64,000 nt of DNA from Mycobacterium palustre (GCF_002101785.1 NZ_LQPJ01000090.1:16034-80033); one strand, 5' to 3'; shown: positions 28,815-38,261, counted from the stretch's first letter. Made by a program: numbers and translations. Notes: a model not told the origin generated them from the letters alone.

Positions 28815-30434
28815 GTGGCTTTCTCGCGGAGACGTTTTCTCGGGGCCGCGGCCGGGCTGGCCGCGGGTGCGGTAAGCGCCGGGGCCATCGAAGCCGCGAT
28901 GGGCCGCGCCGCGACCACCACGCGGTCCCACTACCGGGCCATCGTCGTGGGCAGCGGCTACGGCGGCGGGGTGACGGCGCTGCGGCTCGGCCAGGCCGGC
29001 ATCGAGACCCTGATCCTGGAAAAGGGCCGGTGGTGGAACACGCCCGACGAGGACGGCAAGCGGTTCTCGCGGATGCTGCCCGCGGACAACCGCGCGGGCT
29101 GGTTCACCTCGGTGCCGCCGAGCCTGGTGCCGTCGTACCGGGGCGTCTCGATGTCACAGGTCGCCAAGCACGCGCCGTCGCCGCAACCGGTGCAGGCCGG
29201 GATCTGCGACAAGGCGACCCACGGCGCGCACACGGTGTTCCGTGGCACGGCCGTCGGGGGCGGATCGATGGTCAACGCCGGGATCGCGGCGATCCCGACC
29301 GAGGGCCAGGTCCGCGCCGCCTTCCCCGACATCGACCCCGCGGTGTTCCTCGGGACCTACATCGAACGGGCCAAAACCATGCTGCGGATCAGCTATCGCG
29401 ACATGGACTGGTTCGAGAAGACCCCGTGGTTCCAGTACGCGCGGGTGGGCCGGCGGTATGCCGAGGCGGCCGGCTACAAGGTCGACTACAACGGCAGCTC
29501 GTACTCGTTCGACTACATGGAACTCGAAGAGGCGCAACGGGTTCCGCGCTCGGCATTGAACTTCGAACAGCAGTACGGCAACAACTACGGGCGGCTCGGC
29601 AGCGTGGACCAGACGTACATCGCGGCCGCGGTGGCCACCGGCAACGTCACCCTCAAGCCGCTGACCGAGGTGACCGGGATCCGCCGCGAGCGTTCCGGCG
29701 AATACGTGGTGTCCACCCGCGAGATCGACCGGTTCGGCAGGGAGCTCGCGCGTGCCGAAATCGGTTGTGAGCAACTATTTCTCGCCGCCGGAGTGCTCGG
29801 GACCACCGAGATCCTGCTGCGGGCCAGGGAGAAGGGGACGCTGCCGGACCTGAGCCAGGAGGTCGGCCGCGGCTACGGCAACAACGGCGACATCATGGTC
29901 GCCCACATGCTGGCGCCCGGCGATCCCGCGGGCACGCAGCAGTCGCTGATGGGGATGATCAACCTCGACGGCCGGGACGATCCGGACAACCCCGTGTACG
30001 CCAGCATGTTCTCGCTGCCCCTTCCGGTCGAAACGTTCGCGCTGGGCTATTACGCGATGGTGCGCACCGGCGACCGCGCCGAGATCAGCTACGACCGGGC
30101 CAAGGATTCCGTCGCCATCAAGTGGCCGCAGGGCCATACCGACCACCTGCGCCAGCGGGCGCAGCTGGTCTTCGACAAGGTGACCGCGGCCAACGGCGTG
30201 GACTACCGTGACGACCTCTTCGAGGGAACGGCGTTCGCGCCGAACACCGTTCACCCGCTGGGCGGGATGGTGCGGGGCATGGCCACCGACGGCTACGGCC
30301 GGGTCAAAGGGTACGACAAGCTCTACGTCAACGACGCGTCGCTGCTGCCCGGTTTCCTGGGCTGCAACCCGTTCATGGCCATCACCGCGCTCGCCGAGCG
30401 CAACATCGAGGGAATCCTGCAGGGCCGCAGGTGA
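28815..30434 (+). CDS. Tat-exported cholesterol-oxidase-like GMC flavoenzyme
   Basis: Secreted FAD oxidase of the glucose-methanol-choline family, 539 aa. The N-terminus is a twin-arginine signal (SRRRFLGAAAGLAAG), cut after about residue 32. FAD motif: VVGSGYGGG near residue 44; then GTAVGGGSMVNAG. The catalytic histidine is in TVHPLGG (near residue 480) and the conserved asparagine in FLGCNPFMAITALAER, matching His447 and Asn485 of Streptomyces cholesterol oxidase. It probably oxidises 3-beta-hydroxysterols or similar alcohols outside the membrane. GTG start after AAGGAAA. It stops directly against the convergent monooxygenase gene. Confidence 0.85.
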   Translation: MAFSRRRFLGAAAGLAAGAVSAGAIEAAMGRAATTTRSHYRAIVVGSGYGGGVTALRLGQAGIETLILEKGRWWNTPDEDGKRFSRMLPADNRAGWFTSVPPSLVPSYRGVSMSQVAKHAPSPQPVQAGICDKATHGAHTVFRGTAVGGGSMVNAGIAAIPTEGQVRAAFPDIDPAVFLGTYIERAKTMLRISYRDMDWFEKTPWFQYARVGRRYAEAAGYKVDYNGSSYSFDYMELEEAQRVPRSALNFEQQYGNNYGRLGSVDQTYIAAAVATGNVTLKPLTEVTGIRRERSGEYVVSTREIDRFGRELARAEIGCEQLFLAAGVLGTTEILLRAREKGTLPDLSQEVGRGYGNNGDIMVAHMLAPGDPAGTQQSLMGMINLDGRDDPDNPVYASMFSLPLPVETFALGYYAMVRTGDRAEISYDRAKDSVAIKWPQGHTDHLRQRAQLVFDKVTAANGVDYRDDLFEGTAFAPNTVHPLGGMVRGMATDGYGRVKGYDKLYVNDASLLPGFLGCNPFMAITALAERNIEGILQGRR

Positions 30435-31913
30435 TCACGCGGTGAAGCGGTAGTCGTCCAGATCGAACCGCCGGCTGCGCCAGTAGGCCTCGACCGTGCT
30501 GGAGGGGCGAAGCGGCACGTCGCCGTTCTTGTCGAAGTAGTAGCTGTTGGCCAACCGGCAACTGTCCTGCCAGAACACCTGGCGGTGCCGGCGCCGCATC
30601 ATCTCGGCGAAGTACCGGTCGTTGGCCTCCTGGGTCACCTCGACGCGGGTGGCGCCGTCGCGGCGGGCCCGTTTCAGGCAGCGCACGATGTGGTGGCTCT
30701 GCATCTCGATCAGCGCGAAATACGAAGAGCCGACGTAACCGTAGGGCCCGAACACGGTGAACATGTTGGGGAATCCCGGAACGCTGACCCCCTCGTAGGC
30801 CTGCAGCCGGTGGTCGTCCCAGAACCGGCTCAGTGATTTCCCGCCGCTTCCGGTCACCGCGAACGTGGGCACGTTGTCGGTGTCCATCACCTTGAAGCCG
30901 GTGGCCAGCACCAGCACGTCGATCTCGTGGGCCTCGCCGTCGGTGGTGGCCACCGCGTCGGGGGTGATCTTGTCGATCGGCTCGGTGACCAGCCGGACGT
31001 TGTCGCGGTTGAAGGTGGCCAGGTAGCCGTTGTGGAAGCCGGGGCGTTTGCAGCCCATGGCGTAGCGCGGGGTGAGCTTGTCGCGCACCTCGGGGTCCTT
31101 GACCTGCTGGCGCAGGTAGGCGAGCCCGGCGGACTCCATGCGTTTGGCGAGCGGGAACACCGTGAAGTAATGCGCGGCGATCGGAAAGGTCAGCTCGACG
31201 AAGGCCTGGCTGACCAGCCGCTGCAGCGCCCGGCCGCCCGGGATGCGCATCGCCCAGCGGGCCAGCGCCGGCAGCGGGACGTCGAACTTGGGGAAGCACC
31301 AGATCGGCGTGCGCTGAAACACCGTGAGGTGCTTGACGATTGGTGCGATCTCGGGGATGACTTGTACGGCCGAGGCGCCGGTGCCGACGACGGCGACGCG
31401 CTTGCCGGTCAGGTCCTGGGTGTGATCCCACCGGGCGGTGTGCATGGTGGTGCCGGCGAACGAGTCCACGCCGTCGATGTCGGGCAGCTTCGGCACGGTG
31501 AGCACGCCGCTGGCGCTGATCAAAAAGCGGGCGGTCAGGTCCCCGCCGGGTTCGGTCCGCACCCGCCACAGGTGGTTCTCGTCGTCGAACTGTGCCGATA
31601 CGACCTTGGTGTTCAACCGGATCCGCGAGCGCAGGCCGTATTTGTCTACGCAGTGCTCGGCGTAGGCCTTGAGCTCGTGGCCCGGGGCGTAGGTGCGCGA
31701 CCAGCGCGGGCTCTGCTCGAAGGAAAACTGATACGAGAACGACGGAATGTCCACGGCGATACCGGGATAGGTGTTCCAGTGCCAGGTCCCGCCGACGCCG
31801 TCGCCGGCCTCGACCACCAGGAAGTCGGGTAGCCGCGCCTTGTCCAGCTCGATCGCCGCGCCGATGCCGGAGAAGCCGGCGCCGACTATCAGGGCGTGGT
31901 ACTCGGGCTTCAT
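30435..31913 (-). CDS. flavin-containing (Baeyer-Villiger-type) monooxygenase, Rv1393c-like
   Basis: FAD- and NADPH-dependent monooxygenase of 492 aa, the length of M. tuberculosis Rv1393c. FAD motif GAGFSGIG at residues 11-18, NADPH motif VVGTGASAVQ near residue 178, and between them FAGTTMHTARWD, close to the Baeyer-Villiger fingerprint FxGxxxHxxxW. Such enzymes insert oxygen into ketones, and in mycobacteria also activate ethionamide-like drugs. The substrate is unknown. Position beside an alcohol/sterol oxidase would fit sequential alcohol-to-ketone-to-ester oxidation, an inference. The 157-bp upstream space shows no clear promoter. Confidence 0.9.
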   Translation of the reverse strand: MKPEYHALIVGAGFSGIGAAIELDKARLPDFLVVEAGDGVGGTWHWNTYPGIAVDIPSFSYQFSFEQSPRWSRTYAPGHELKAYAEHCVDKYGLRSRIRLNTKVVSAQFDDENHLWRVRTEPGGDLTARFLISASGVLTVPKLPDIDGVDSFAGTTMHTARWDHTQDLTGKRVAVVGTGASAVQVIPEIAPIVKHLTVFQRTPIWCFPKFDVPLPALARWAMRIPGGRALQRLVSQAFVELTFPIAAHYFTVFPLAKRMESAGLAYLRQQVKDPEVRDKLTPRYAMGCKRPGFHNGYLATFNRDNVRLVTEPIDKITPDAVATTDGEAHEIDVLVLATGFKVMDTDNVPTFAVTGSGGKSLSRFWDDHRLQAYEGVSVPGFPNMFTVFGPYGYVGSSYFALIEMQSHHIVRCLKRARRDGATRVEVTQEANDRYFAEMMRRRHRQVFWQDSCRLANSYYFDKNGDVPLRPSSTVEAYWRSRRFDLDDYRFTA

Positions 31914-32070
31914 GCGCGCTCGCAGTCGATCGTCCGGGGGTTAGGCCTGCGAGCGGGTCCCCGCTCGACGCTGAGCGTCGCCATCTCCCCACTGTATGGC
32001 CGAAGCGGGCGGCTGTTAACGGGTTGACGGCGCAAGGGGCGCCCATCGAATATGCGCGGCGCGCACCGTC

Positions 32071-33045
32071 CTAGGCGTGCAGGGCCTTGCTCAGCGCGGC
32101 CAGCCCGCGCTGGGTGGCTTCCGCGGCGGCGGGTATCACCAGCGAGAAGCTGGCGTAGCCGTGCACCAGGTTCGGCTCGTTGCGGTGCTCGACGGCCACA
32201 CCCGCGGCGTCGAGCAGTTCGGCGTAGCGGGCGCCGTCGTCGCGCAGCGGATCGTGTTCGGCGGTGCCGATGAAGGCGGCCGGCAATCCGGACAGGTCGG
32301 CGGCGTTGGCCGGGGCCAGTGTGACCGGTAGCTGCGTGGGATCGGTGATCTCCAGGTCGGGCAGGTACCACGACAGGAACGCGTCGATCACGTCTTTGTC
32401 CAGGATGGGCGCGTGGGCGTTCTCGGTGTGCGACGGCAGCGACAGGTCGGCGGTCACGACCGGGTACCACAGCAGCTGGAATCGCAGCGCCGGCCCGCCA
32501 TTTTCGCGGGCCAGGTGCGCCATCACCGCGGCGAGGTTACCCCCGGCCGAGTCGCCGGCCACGCCGATCCGGTTCGGGTCACCGCCCAGCTCGGCGGCGT
32601 TTTCGGCCACCCACCGCAGCGCGGCCCAGCAGTCGTCGACCCCGGCCGGGAACGGGTGCTCCGGGGCCAGCCGGTAGGCGACCGACACGACGATGGCCCC
32701 GGCGCCGACGGCGTGCACGCGGGCCAGCGGATCGTGGGTCTCGAGATCCCCGAGCGCGAACCCGCCGCCGTGGCAGAAGACCACGACGGGCAGGGCCCCG
32801 GATGCGCTCGCCGGCCAGTAGATCCGGACGGGAATGCCGGCGAGCCCGCCGTAACCGATCGTGCGCTCCTCGGTCCGCAGGTCGGGCAGCAATTCCGGGG
32901 GCACCTTGAGCTGCCGGAGCCTCGAGCGCGCGACCTCGACGCCGTCGGCGGCGTTGAAGGTCATCGGGAAGGCGTCCAGCAACATCTTCAACGTCGGGTC
33001 GATGCCCGGCCGGGCCCTGGCCGGCTCGGGGGTCGGCTCGATCAT
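32071..33045 (-). CDS. lipH: alpha/beta hydrolase, hormone-sensitive lipase family (LipH-like)
   Basis: Esterase of 324 aa in the hormone-sensitive lipase group. Oxyanion-hole motif HGGGFALGD, nucleophile serine in GDSAGG (near residue 165), acid in EHDPLRDDG and histidine in LVHGYA complete the triad. No signal peptide, so cytoplasmic. It is adjacent to a paralogue with about half identical residues by eye, matching Rv1399c (LipH) and Rv1400c (LipI), which hydrolyse short-chain esters. 22 bp follow the lipI stop, so one operon is likely. Confidence 0.9.
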   Translation of the reverse strand: MIEPTPEPARARPGIDPTLKMLLDAFPMTFNAADGVEVARSRLRQLKVPPELLPDLRTEERTIGYGGLAGIPVRIYWPASASGALPVVVFCHGGGFALGDLETHDPLARVHAVGAGAIVVSVAYRLAPEHPFPAGVDDCWAALRWVAENAAELGGDPNRIGVAGDSAGGNLAAVMAHLARENGGPALRFQLLWYPVVTADLSLPSHTENAHAPILDKDVIDAFLSWYLPDLEITDPTQLPVTLAPANAADLSGLPAAFIGTAEHDPLRDDGARYAELLDAAGVAVEHRNEPNLVHGYASFSLVIPAAAEATQRGLAALSKALHA

Positions 33046-33067
33046 TGGTTCACCGTACGCCCGGTGT

Positions 33068-34024
33068 TCACCCGTGCAGGGCATTGCGCAGCGCCGCGAG
33101 TCCCCGTTCCTGCGCGGCCGTGGCGGCGGGCACGATGCCGGCGTAGCCGAGGTAGCCGTGCACCATCGTCTCGGCGTTGTGCACCTCGACCGGGACGCCG
33201 GCGGCGGCCAGCAGCTCGCCGTAGCGGATGCCGTCGTCGCGCAGCGGGTCGTGGCCGGCGACTCCGATGTAGGCCGGCGGCAGGTTCGACAGGTTCGTCG
33301 CCCGCCCCGGGGCGAGCCCCGCGGGTGGGTCGCTCGGGTCGAGTTCGCCTGCGTACCAACGGGAGAACTGGGCGATGGCGTGCGTGTCGAGGATCGGGGC
33401 GGTGGCGTTCTCGGTGAAGGACGGCAGCGACGGGTCCCACATGGCGGACGGATACCACAGCAGCTGGAAACGCAGCGCCGGCCCGCTGTTGTCACGGCTC
33501 GCCTGCGCGGTCGCCGCGGCGATGGTCCCGCCGGCCGAATCCCCGGCGACCGCGATCCGCGACGCGTCGGCGCCGAGCTCGCCGCCGCGCTCGGCGACCC
33601 ACAGCGTTGCGGCCCAAGCGTCTTCGACCGCGGCGGGGTAGGGGTGCTCCGGCGCCAGTCGGTAGTCGACGGACACCACGATCGCGTCGGCGCCGACCGC
33701 GTGCTGGCGCGCCGTGCCGTCGTGGGTGTCGAGGTCGCCCACCACGAAGCCGCCGCCGTGGAAGAACAGCACGACGGGGGCGCCGCCGTCGGGATGGCTT
33801 GGAGGCCAGTAGATCCGCACCGGTATCGGGCCGGCCGGGCCGGCGATGGTGCGATCCTCGACCCGCAGCTCGGGATGCAACGGCCGGCGCGGCAGGTCGC
33901 GGAACCGTTGCCGCGCCGCGTCGACACCATCGTCAGTTGTTAACCGGAACGGAACCGCATCCAGTACCTTCAGCAGAATGGGGTCGATACCGGGTTTCTC
34001 GTCGGCGGTGTCCAAGCTGGGCAT
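33068..34024 (-). CDS. lipI: alpha/beta hydrolase, hormone-sensitive lipase family (LipI-like)
   Basis: Second HSL-type esterase, 318 aa. [24 protein letters not shown] and the histidine in MVHGYLGY give a full catalytic set. First gene of the lipI-lipH pair. Its ATG (minus strand) is preceded at 6 nt by TACGGT, fitting a leaderless start. This ATG overlaps, on the opposite strand, the ATG that would open the longest form of the neighbouring membrane protein gene; see that entry. Confidence 0.9.
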   Translation of the reverse strand: MPSLDTADEKPGIDPILLKVLDAVPFRLTTDDGVDAARQRFRDLPRRPLHPELRVEDRTIAGPAGPIPVRIYWPPSHPDGGAPVVLFFHGGGFVVGDLDTHDGTARQHAVGADAIVVSVDYRLAPEHPYPAAVEDAWAATLWVAERGGELGADASRIAVAGDSAGGTIAAATAQASRDNSGPALRFQLLWYPSAMWDPSLPSFTENATAPILDTHAIAQFSRWYAGELDPSDPPAGLAPGRATNLSNLPPAYIGVAGHDPLRDDGIRYGELLAAAGVPVEVHNAETMVHGYLGYAGIVPAATAAQERGLAALRNALHG

Positions 34025-34029
34025 GGAAG

Positions 34030-34036
34030 TACCGTA
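34030..34036. promoter_or_regulatory. possible bidirectional -10 element between lipI and the YhhN gene
   Basis: TACCGTA reads TACCGT on the plus strand and TACGGT on the minus strand, so both match TANNNT. The minus-strand copy ends 6 nt before the lipI ATG. The plus-strand copy would start transcription just before GTG 34050. Confidence 0.35.
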
Positions 34037-34049
34037 CGCACCCCGCCTG

Positions 34050-34769
34050 GTGTCCGGCGGCTGGGTGGTGGCCGGCTGGGCGGGCCTCGGCTACGGCGTC
34101 TACCTGACCGTGCTCGCGTTGCGCTCGCCGCCCGGAACGGCGTTGACGGGGCACTGGATTCTGCAGCCGCCGTTCAAGGCGTCGATGGCGGTGTTGCTGG
34201 CCGCCGCCGCGGTGGCGCACCCGATCGTGCGCGAGCGCCGGTGGTTGATGCCGGCGCTGCTGTTGTCGGCCGTCGGCGACTGGCTGCTGGCGATCCCGTG
34301 GTGGACCATGTCGTTCGGGTTCGGGCTGGCCGCATTCCTGCTGGCGCACTTGTGTTTCATCGGCGCGCTGTTTCCGTTGGCCCGGGTGTCGCGCGCGCGG
34401 CTGGCCGCAATCGTTTTGATGTGCCTGCTGTCGGTGTCGTTGTTGGCGTTGTTCTGGCCGCACCTCGCGCGTGACAGGCTGACGATTCCGGTGACGCTGT
34501 ACATGATCGTGCTGACCGCCATGGTCTGCATGGCGCTGCTGGCCGACCTGCCGACGATCTGGACGGCGGTGGGGGCGGTGTGTTTTGCGGCGTCCGACGC
34601 GATGATCGCGATCGGCCGGTTCATCCTGTACAACGACGCGCTGGCGGTGCCGATCTGGTGGCTGTACGCCGCGGCCCAGGTCCTGATCACGGCGGGGTTC
34701 TTCTTCGGGCGCGAGGAGCCCTACTACGAGCCGGACTACGAGGACTATTACGAGCCCGACGAAGGATAA
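34050..34769 (+). CDS. YhhN/TMEM86 family membrane protein (Rv1401-like)
   Basis: Integral membrane protein of 239 aa with about eight hydrophobic segments, beginning [16 protein letters not shown]. The spacing of helices and the [16 protein letters not shown] and [13 protein letters not shown] regions fit the YhhN family, which includes lysoplasmalogenases; enzymatic activity here is unproven. The C-terminus is an unusual cytoplasmic tail rich in Tyr, Glu and Asp ([15 protein letters not shown]). I prefer GTG 34050 over ATG 34023, because the latter shares bases with the lipI start codon and lies upstream of the likely -10. The stop abuts the priA TTG. Confidence 0.8.
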   Translation: MSGGWVVAGWAGLGYGVYLTVLALRSPPGTALTGHWILQPPFKASMAVLLAAAAVAHPIVRERRWLMPALLLSAVGDWLLAIPWWTMSFGFGLAAFLLAHLCFIGALFPLARVSRARLAAIVLMCLLSVSLLALFWPHLARDRLTIPVTLYMIVLTAMVCMALLADLPTIWTAVGAVCFAASDAMIAIGRFILYNDALAVPIWWLYAAAQVLITAGFFFGREEPYYEPDYEDYYEPDEG

Positions 34770-36794
34770 TTGTCGGTTCTGTTGCCCAGCAAGGTAATTG
34801 CCGTCGAGGTAGAACCGATCGCCCGGGTGCTGCCGATGCTCTCGGTGCCCCACTTGGACCGCGAGTTCGATTATCTGGTTTCCGCCGAGCAGTCCGACGA
34901 CGCCCAGCCGGGCGTTCGGGTGCGGGTGCGGTTCCACGGCCGGCTGGTGGACGCGTTCGTTTTGGAGCGCCGCAACGACACCGACCACGCCGGCAAGCTG
35001 GGCTGGCTGGACCGCGTCGTGTCGCCGGAACCGGTGCTGACAACGGAGATTCGGCGGCTGGTCGACGCGGTGGCGGCGCGCTACGCGGGGACCCGGGCCG
35101 ACGTGTTGCGGCTCGCGGTGCCCCCGCGGCACGCCCGGGTCGAGCGGGAGCCGGCGCCGGCGCTGCCGTCGCCGGCGGTCGGGCCCGTCGACCCCTCGGG
35201 CTGGGAGGCGTACGGGCGCGGCGCGCAGTTCCTGGCGGCCCTGGCCGAGTCGCGCGCCGCCCGCGCCGTGTGGCAGGCGCTGCCGGGCGAGTCGTGGGCC
35301 GACCGATTCGCCGACGCCGCCGCGCAAACCGTCCGGGCCGGACGCTCCGCGCTGGCGATCGTGCCCGACCAGCGCGACCTGGACACCCTGTGGCTTGCCG
35401 CGACCGCCCGGATCGACGAGCGCCGCGTCGTGGCGCTGTCGGCGGGCCTGGGCCCGGCGGCCCGCTACCGGCGCTGGCTCGCGGCGCTGCGGGGCACCGC
35501 GCGGCTGGTAATCGGCACGCGCAGTGCGGTATTCGCGCCGCTGAGCGACCTGGGCCTGGTGATGGTGTGGGCCGACGCCGACGACAGCCTGGCCGAGCCG
35601 CGGGCGCCGTACCCGCACGCCAGGGAGGTGGCGATGCTGCGCGCGCATCAGGCGCGCTGTGCGGCGCTGATCGGCGGCTACGCGCGGACCGCCGAAGCCC
35701 ACGCGCTGGTGCGCAGCGGGTGGGCGCACGACATCGTCGCGGCCCGGCCGGTGGTGCGGGCCCGCACCCCGCGGGTGGTCGCCCTCGACGACAGCGGCTA
35801 CGCGCAGGAACGCGACCCCGCGGCCCGCACCGCGCGGATCCCGTCGACCGCGCTGCGCGCCGCCCGCTCGTCGCTGCAGTCCGGTGCGCCGGTGCTGGTG
35901 CAGGTGCCCCGTCGCGGCTACGTGCCCTCGCTGGCCTGCGCCCGGTGCCGCGCCATCGCGCGCTGCCGGCACTGCACGGGCCCGCTCTCACTGGCCGAGT
36001 CCCTGCAGGACCGGGGCGCGCCCGGCGTGGTGTGCCGCTGGTGCGGGCGCTTCGATCCGGCGCCGCGCTGCGCGCGGTGCGGCTCGGAGGCGATCCGGGC
36101 GGTGGTCGTCGGGGCGCGGCGCACGGCCGAGGAGCTGGGCCGGGCGTTCGCCGGTACCCCCGTCGTCACGTCGGCGGGCGAGGCGATCGTGGCGGAGGTG
36201 GCCGCCCGGCCGGCCCTGGTCGTCGCCACGCCGGGCGCCGAGCCGCGCGCGGCGGGCGGCTACGGGGCCGCCCTGCTGCTGGACACCTGGGCGCTGCTGG
36301 GGCGGCAGGACCTGCGCGCGGCCGAGGACGCGCTGTGGCGCTGGATGACCGCCGCCGCGCTGGTGCGGGCCCGCGGCGACGGCGGGGTGGTGATGGTAGT
36401 CGCCGAATCAACAATCCCCACAGTGCAATCGCTGATCCGCTGGGATCCGGTGGGGCACGCCGAGGCCGAGCTGGCGGCGCGGGCGGAGGTCGGCCTGCCG
36501 CCCAGCGTGCACATGGCCGCGATCGACGGTGCGGCCGAGGCGGTTTCGGCGCTGCTCGACGAGGTCCGGCTGCCCGACGGGGCCGACGTGCTCGGCCCGG
36601 TGGACCTTCCCCCCGGCGTGCGCCGCCCGGCGGGCACGCCCCCGGACGTGCCGGTGACCCGGATGCTGGTGCGGGTGCCCCGCGAGCACGGCCTGACGCT
36701 GGCGTCGGCGTTGCGCCGCGGCGTGGGGGTGCTCAGCGCCCGGCAGAACACCGAGCCGGTGCGGGTGCAGGTCGACCCGCTGCACATCGGTTAG
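34770..36794 (+). CDS. priA: PriA-like primosomal protein with degenerate helicase motifs
   Basis: 674 aa. The N-terminal 3'-DNA-end-binding domain (VLPMLSVPHLDREFDYLV, GVRVRVRFHGRLVDAFVL) and the zinc region with eight cysteines (CARCRAIARCRHC, CRWCGRFDPAPRCARC) are conserved. The helicase core is not: where PriA has GSGKTEV there is PGESWADRF without the lysine, and the DEEH box reads DADD. So it should lack ATPase and helicase activity, as already noted for the M. tuberculosis protein (Rv1402). It may still act as a structural factor at restarted forks. The TTG start directly follows the upstream stop; no clear ribosome binding site. Confidence 0.9.
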   Translation: MSVLLPSKVIAVEVEPIARVLPMLSVPHLDREFDYLVSAEQSDDAQPGVRVRVRFHGRLVDAFVLERRNDTDHAGKLGWLDRVVSPEPVLTTEIRRLVDAVAARYAGTRADVLRLAVPPRHARVEREPAPALPSPAVGPVDPSGWEAYGRGAQFLAALAESRAARAVWQALPGESWADRFADAAAQTVRAGRSALAIVPDQRDLDTLWLAATARIDERRVVALSAGLGPAARYRRWLAALRGTARLVIGTRSAVFAPLSDLGLVMVWADADDSLAEPRAPYPHAREVAMLRAHQARCAALIGGYARTAEAHALVRSGWAHDIVAARPVVRARTPRVVALDDSGYAQERDPAARTARIPSTALRAARSSLQSGAPVLVQVPRRGYVPSLACARCRAIARCRHCTGPLSLAESLQDRGAPGVVCRWCGRFDPAPRCARCGSEAIRAVVVGARRTAEELGRAFAGTPVVTSAGEAIVAEVAARPALVVATPGAEPRAAGGYGAALLLDTWALLGRQDLRAAEDALWRWMTAAALVRARGDGGVVMVVAESTIPTVQSLIRWDPVGHAEAELAARAEVGLPPSVHMAAIDGAAEAVSALLDEVRLPDGADVLGPVDLPPGVRRPAGTPPDVPVTRMLVRVPREHGLTLASALRRGVGVLSARQNTEPVRVQVDPLHIG

Positions 36795-36814
36795 CGAATC
36801 GCCCCTTGGGCGAT

Positions 36815-36820
36815 AGTATG
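36815..36820 (+). promoter_or_regulatory. putative -10 of the MarR gene
   Basis: TAGTAT after priA. The resulting leader of about 100 nt has two adjacent 12-bp direct repeats (TACTCATTGGCC / TACTCTTTGGCC, 36869-36892) and an open frame of 26 codons (36818-36898). Confidence 0.4.
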
Positions 36821-36928
36821 GGTGGGAAACAGTTCCTGAGTTCGACATTGGAAGGCTTTTACACTTCCTACTCATTGGCCTACTCTTTGGCCCGCTGATA
36901 GCCCGGGGGCACCCGGAGGAGGGGCGCG

Positions 36929-37417
36929 ATGGCGGCGGACAACACGACGACGGCCGACGAGTCTTTGGACGTGATCACCGATGCGTTGCTGACGGCCTCC
37001 CGGTTGCTGATGGCGATATCGGCGCGTTCGGTGGGTCAGGTCGACGAGACGATCACCATTCCGCAGTTTCGGACGCTGGTGATCCTGTCCAACCGGGGCC
37101 CGGTCAATTTGGCCACGCTGGCCGGTCTGCTGGGCGTGCAGCCGTCGGCGACGGGACGCATGGTCGACAGGCTGGTGGCGGCCGGGCTCATCGACCGCCT
37201 GCCGCACCCGACGTCCCGGCGCGAACTGCTGGCCGCGCTGACCAAGCGCGGACGCGAGGTCGTGCGCCGGGTCACCGAGTACCGGCGCGCCGAGATCGCC
37301 GCCATCGTGGAGAAGATGCCGCCGCCCGAGCGCCACGGCCTGGTGCGGGCGCTGACCGCGTTCACCGCCGCCGGCGGCGAGCCGGACGTCCACCTCGACG
37401 CGGAGATCGATCTCTAG
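36929..37417 (+). CDS. MarR-family transcriptional regulator (Rv1404-like)
   Basis: Winged-helix regulator of 162 aa. The recognition region is LAGLLGVQPSATGRMVDRLVAAGLI, followed by the wing HPTSRRELLAALTKRG, where basic residues contact DNA. ATG follows GGAGGAGG at a good distance. M. tuberculosis Rv1404 has the same length and sits between two related methyltransferase genes; here only the downstream one remains. It probably regulates itself and the convergent methyltransferase, whose upstream region has a MarR-like palindrome. The effector is unknown. Confidence 0.9.
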   Translation: MAADNTTTADESLDVITDALLTASRLLMAISARSVGQVDETITIPQFRTLVILSNRGPVNLATLAGLLGVQPSATGRMVDRLVAAGLIDRLPHPTSRRELLAALTKRGREVVRRVTEYRRAEIAAIVEKMPPPERHGLVRALTAFTAAGGEPDVHLDAEIDL

Positions 37418-37442
37418 CCGCTCTCGGCGCGCGCACGCCGGC

Positions 37443-38261
37443 TCAGCGCTTTCGGGCGGTGAACAGCAGGTACTCCCACCGCATCGCGCCGTCGACCAGG
37501 TACTGCTGCGCCAGTTCGACGAGCTGCGCGTCGAGCTCGGCGACCAGCACCGGGTTGTGGCCGATGTTGGCGTACGCCTCGATCGTCGGACCGTAGTGCG
37601 CCTTGAAGTAGCCGTGCACGGCGTCGGCGCTGTCGAACCGGTTGACGTGCAGGTCGCACCGCGCCGTCCTGACGGGCTCGACGCGGTCGCCGAACAGGCC
37701 CGCGACGTATCCTTCGCGTCCCCACAACGCCGCCGGGGGCACCGCCGGCGACAGGCTCGGCCGGTACGGCCTGATGGTGGCCAGCATCCGGCCGAAGAAT
37801 CCCTCGGGGGTCCAGCTGATCACGCCGATCGTCCCGCCGGGTCGGCAGACCCGGACCAGTTCGTCGGCCGCGCGCTGCTGCTGCGGTGCGAATTGCACGC
37901 CGATCGCCGATATCACGGCGTCGAACTCGCCGTCGCCGAACGGCAGCGCCTGCGCGTTGGCTTCGCGGTATTCCAGCGTCAGCCCCTGCGCCGCGGCCCT
38001 GGCTTGCGACCGCTGCAGCAGCTCGGGGGTGAGGTCGGTGGAGACGACCGTCGCCCCCGCCCTGGCGGCGGGCAGCGAGATGTTCCCCGAGCCCGCGGCG
38101 ACGTCGAGCACCCGAACGCCCGGCCCGATGCCCGTGGCGGCCACCAGGATCGGACCCAGCGGCGCCATCACCTCCTCGGCCATCAGCGCGTAGTCACCCA
38201 GCGCCCACATCGTCCGGTGCGCCGCCGCGATCTCGTCGCGAGCAGTGGTCTCAAGAGTCAT
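37443..38261 (-). CDS. class I SAM-dependent methyltransferase (Rv1405c/Rv1403c-like)
   Basis: Methyltransferase of 272 aa of the UbiE/COQ5-like group. Motif I is VLDVAAGSGN (near residue 50), followed by VVSTDLTPELL and the motif DAVISAIGVQFAP. The small-molecule acceptor is unknown. ATG is preceded by AAAGGAG at close spacing, and TACAAT (minus strand, 38310-38315) may be its -10. M. tuberculosis has two such genes around the MarR gene, reported as responsive to acid or stress; here there is one. Confidence 0.9.
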   Translation of the reverse strand: MTLETTARDEIAAAHRTMWALGDYALMAEEVMAPLGPILVAATGIGPGVRVLDVAAGSGNISLPAARAGATVVSTDLTPELLQRSQARAAAQGLTLEYREANAQALPFGDGEFDAVISAIGVQFAPQQQRAADELVRVCRPGGTIGVISWTPEGFFGRMLATIRPYRPSLSPAVPPAALWGREGYVAGLFGDRVEPVRTARCDLHVNRFDSADAVHGYFKAHYGPTIEAYANIGHNPVLVAELDAQLVELAQQYLVDGAMRWEYLLFTARKR

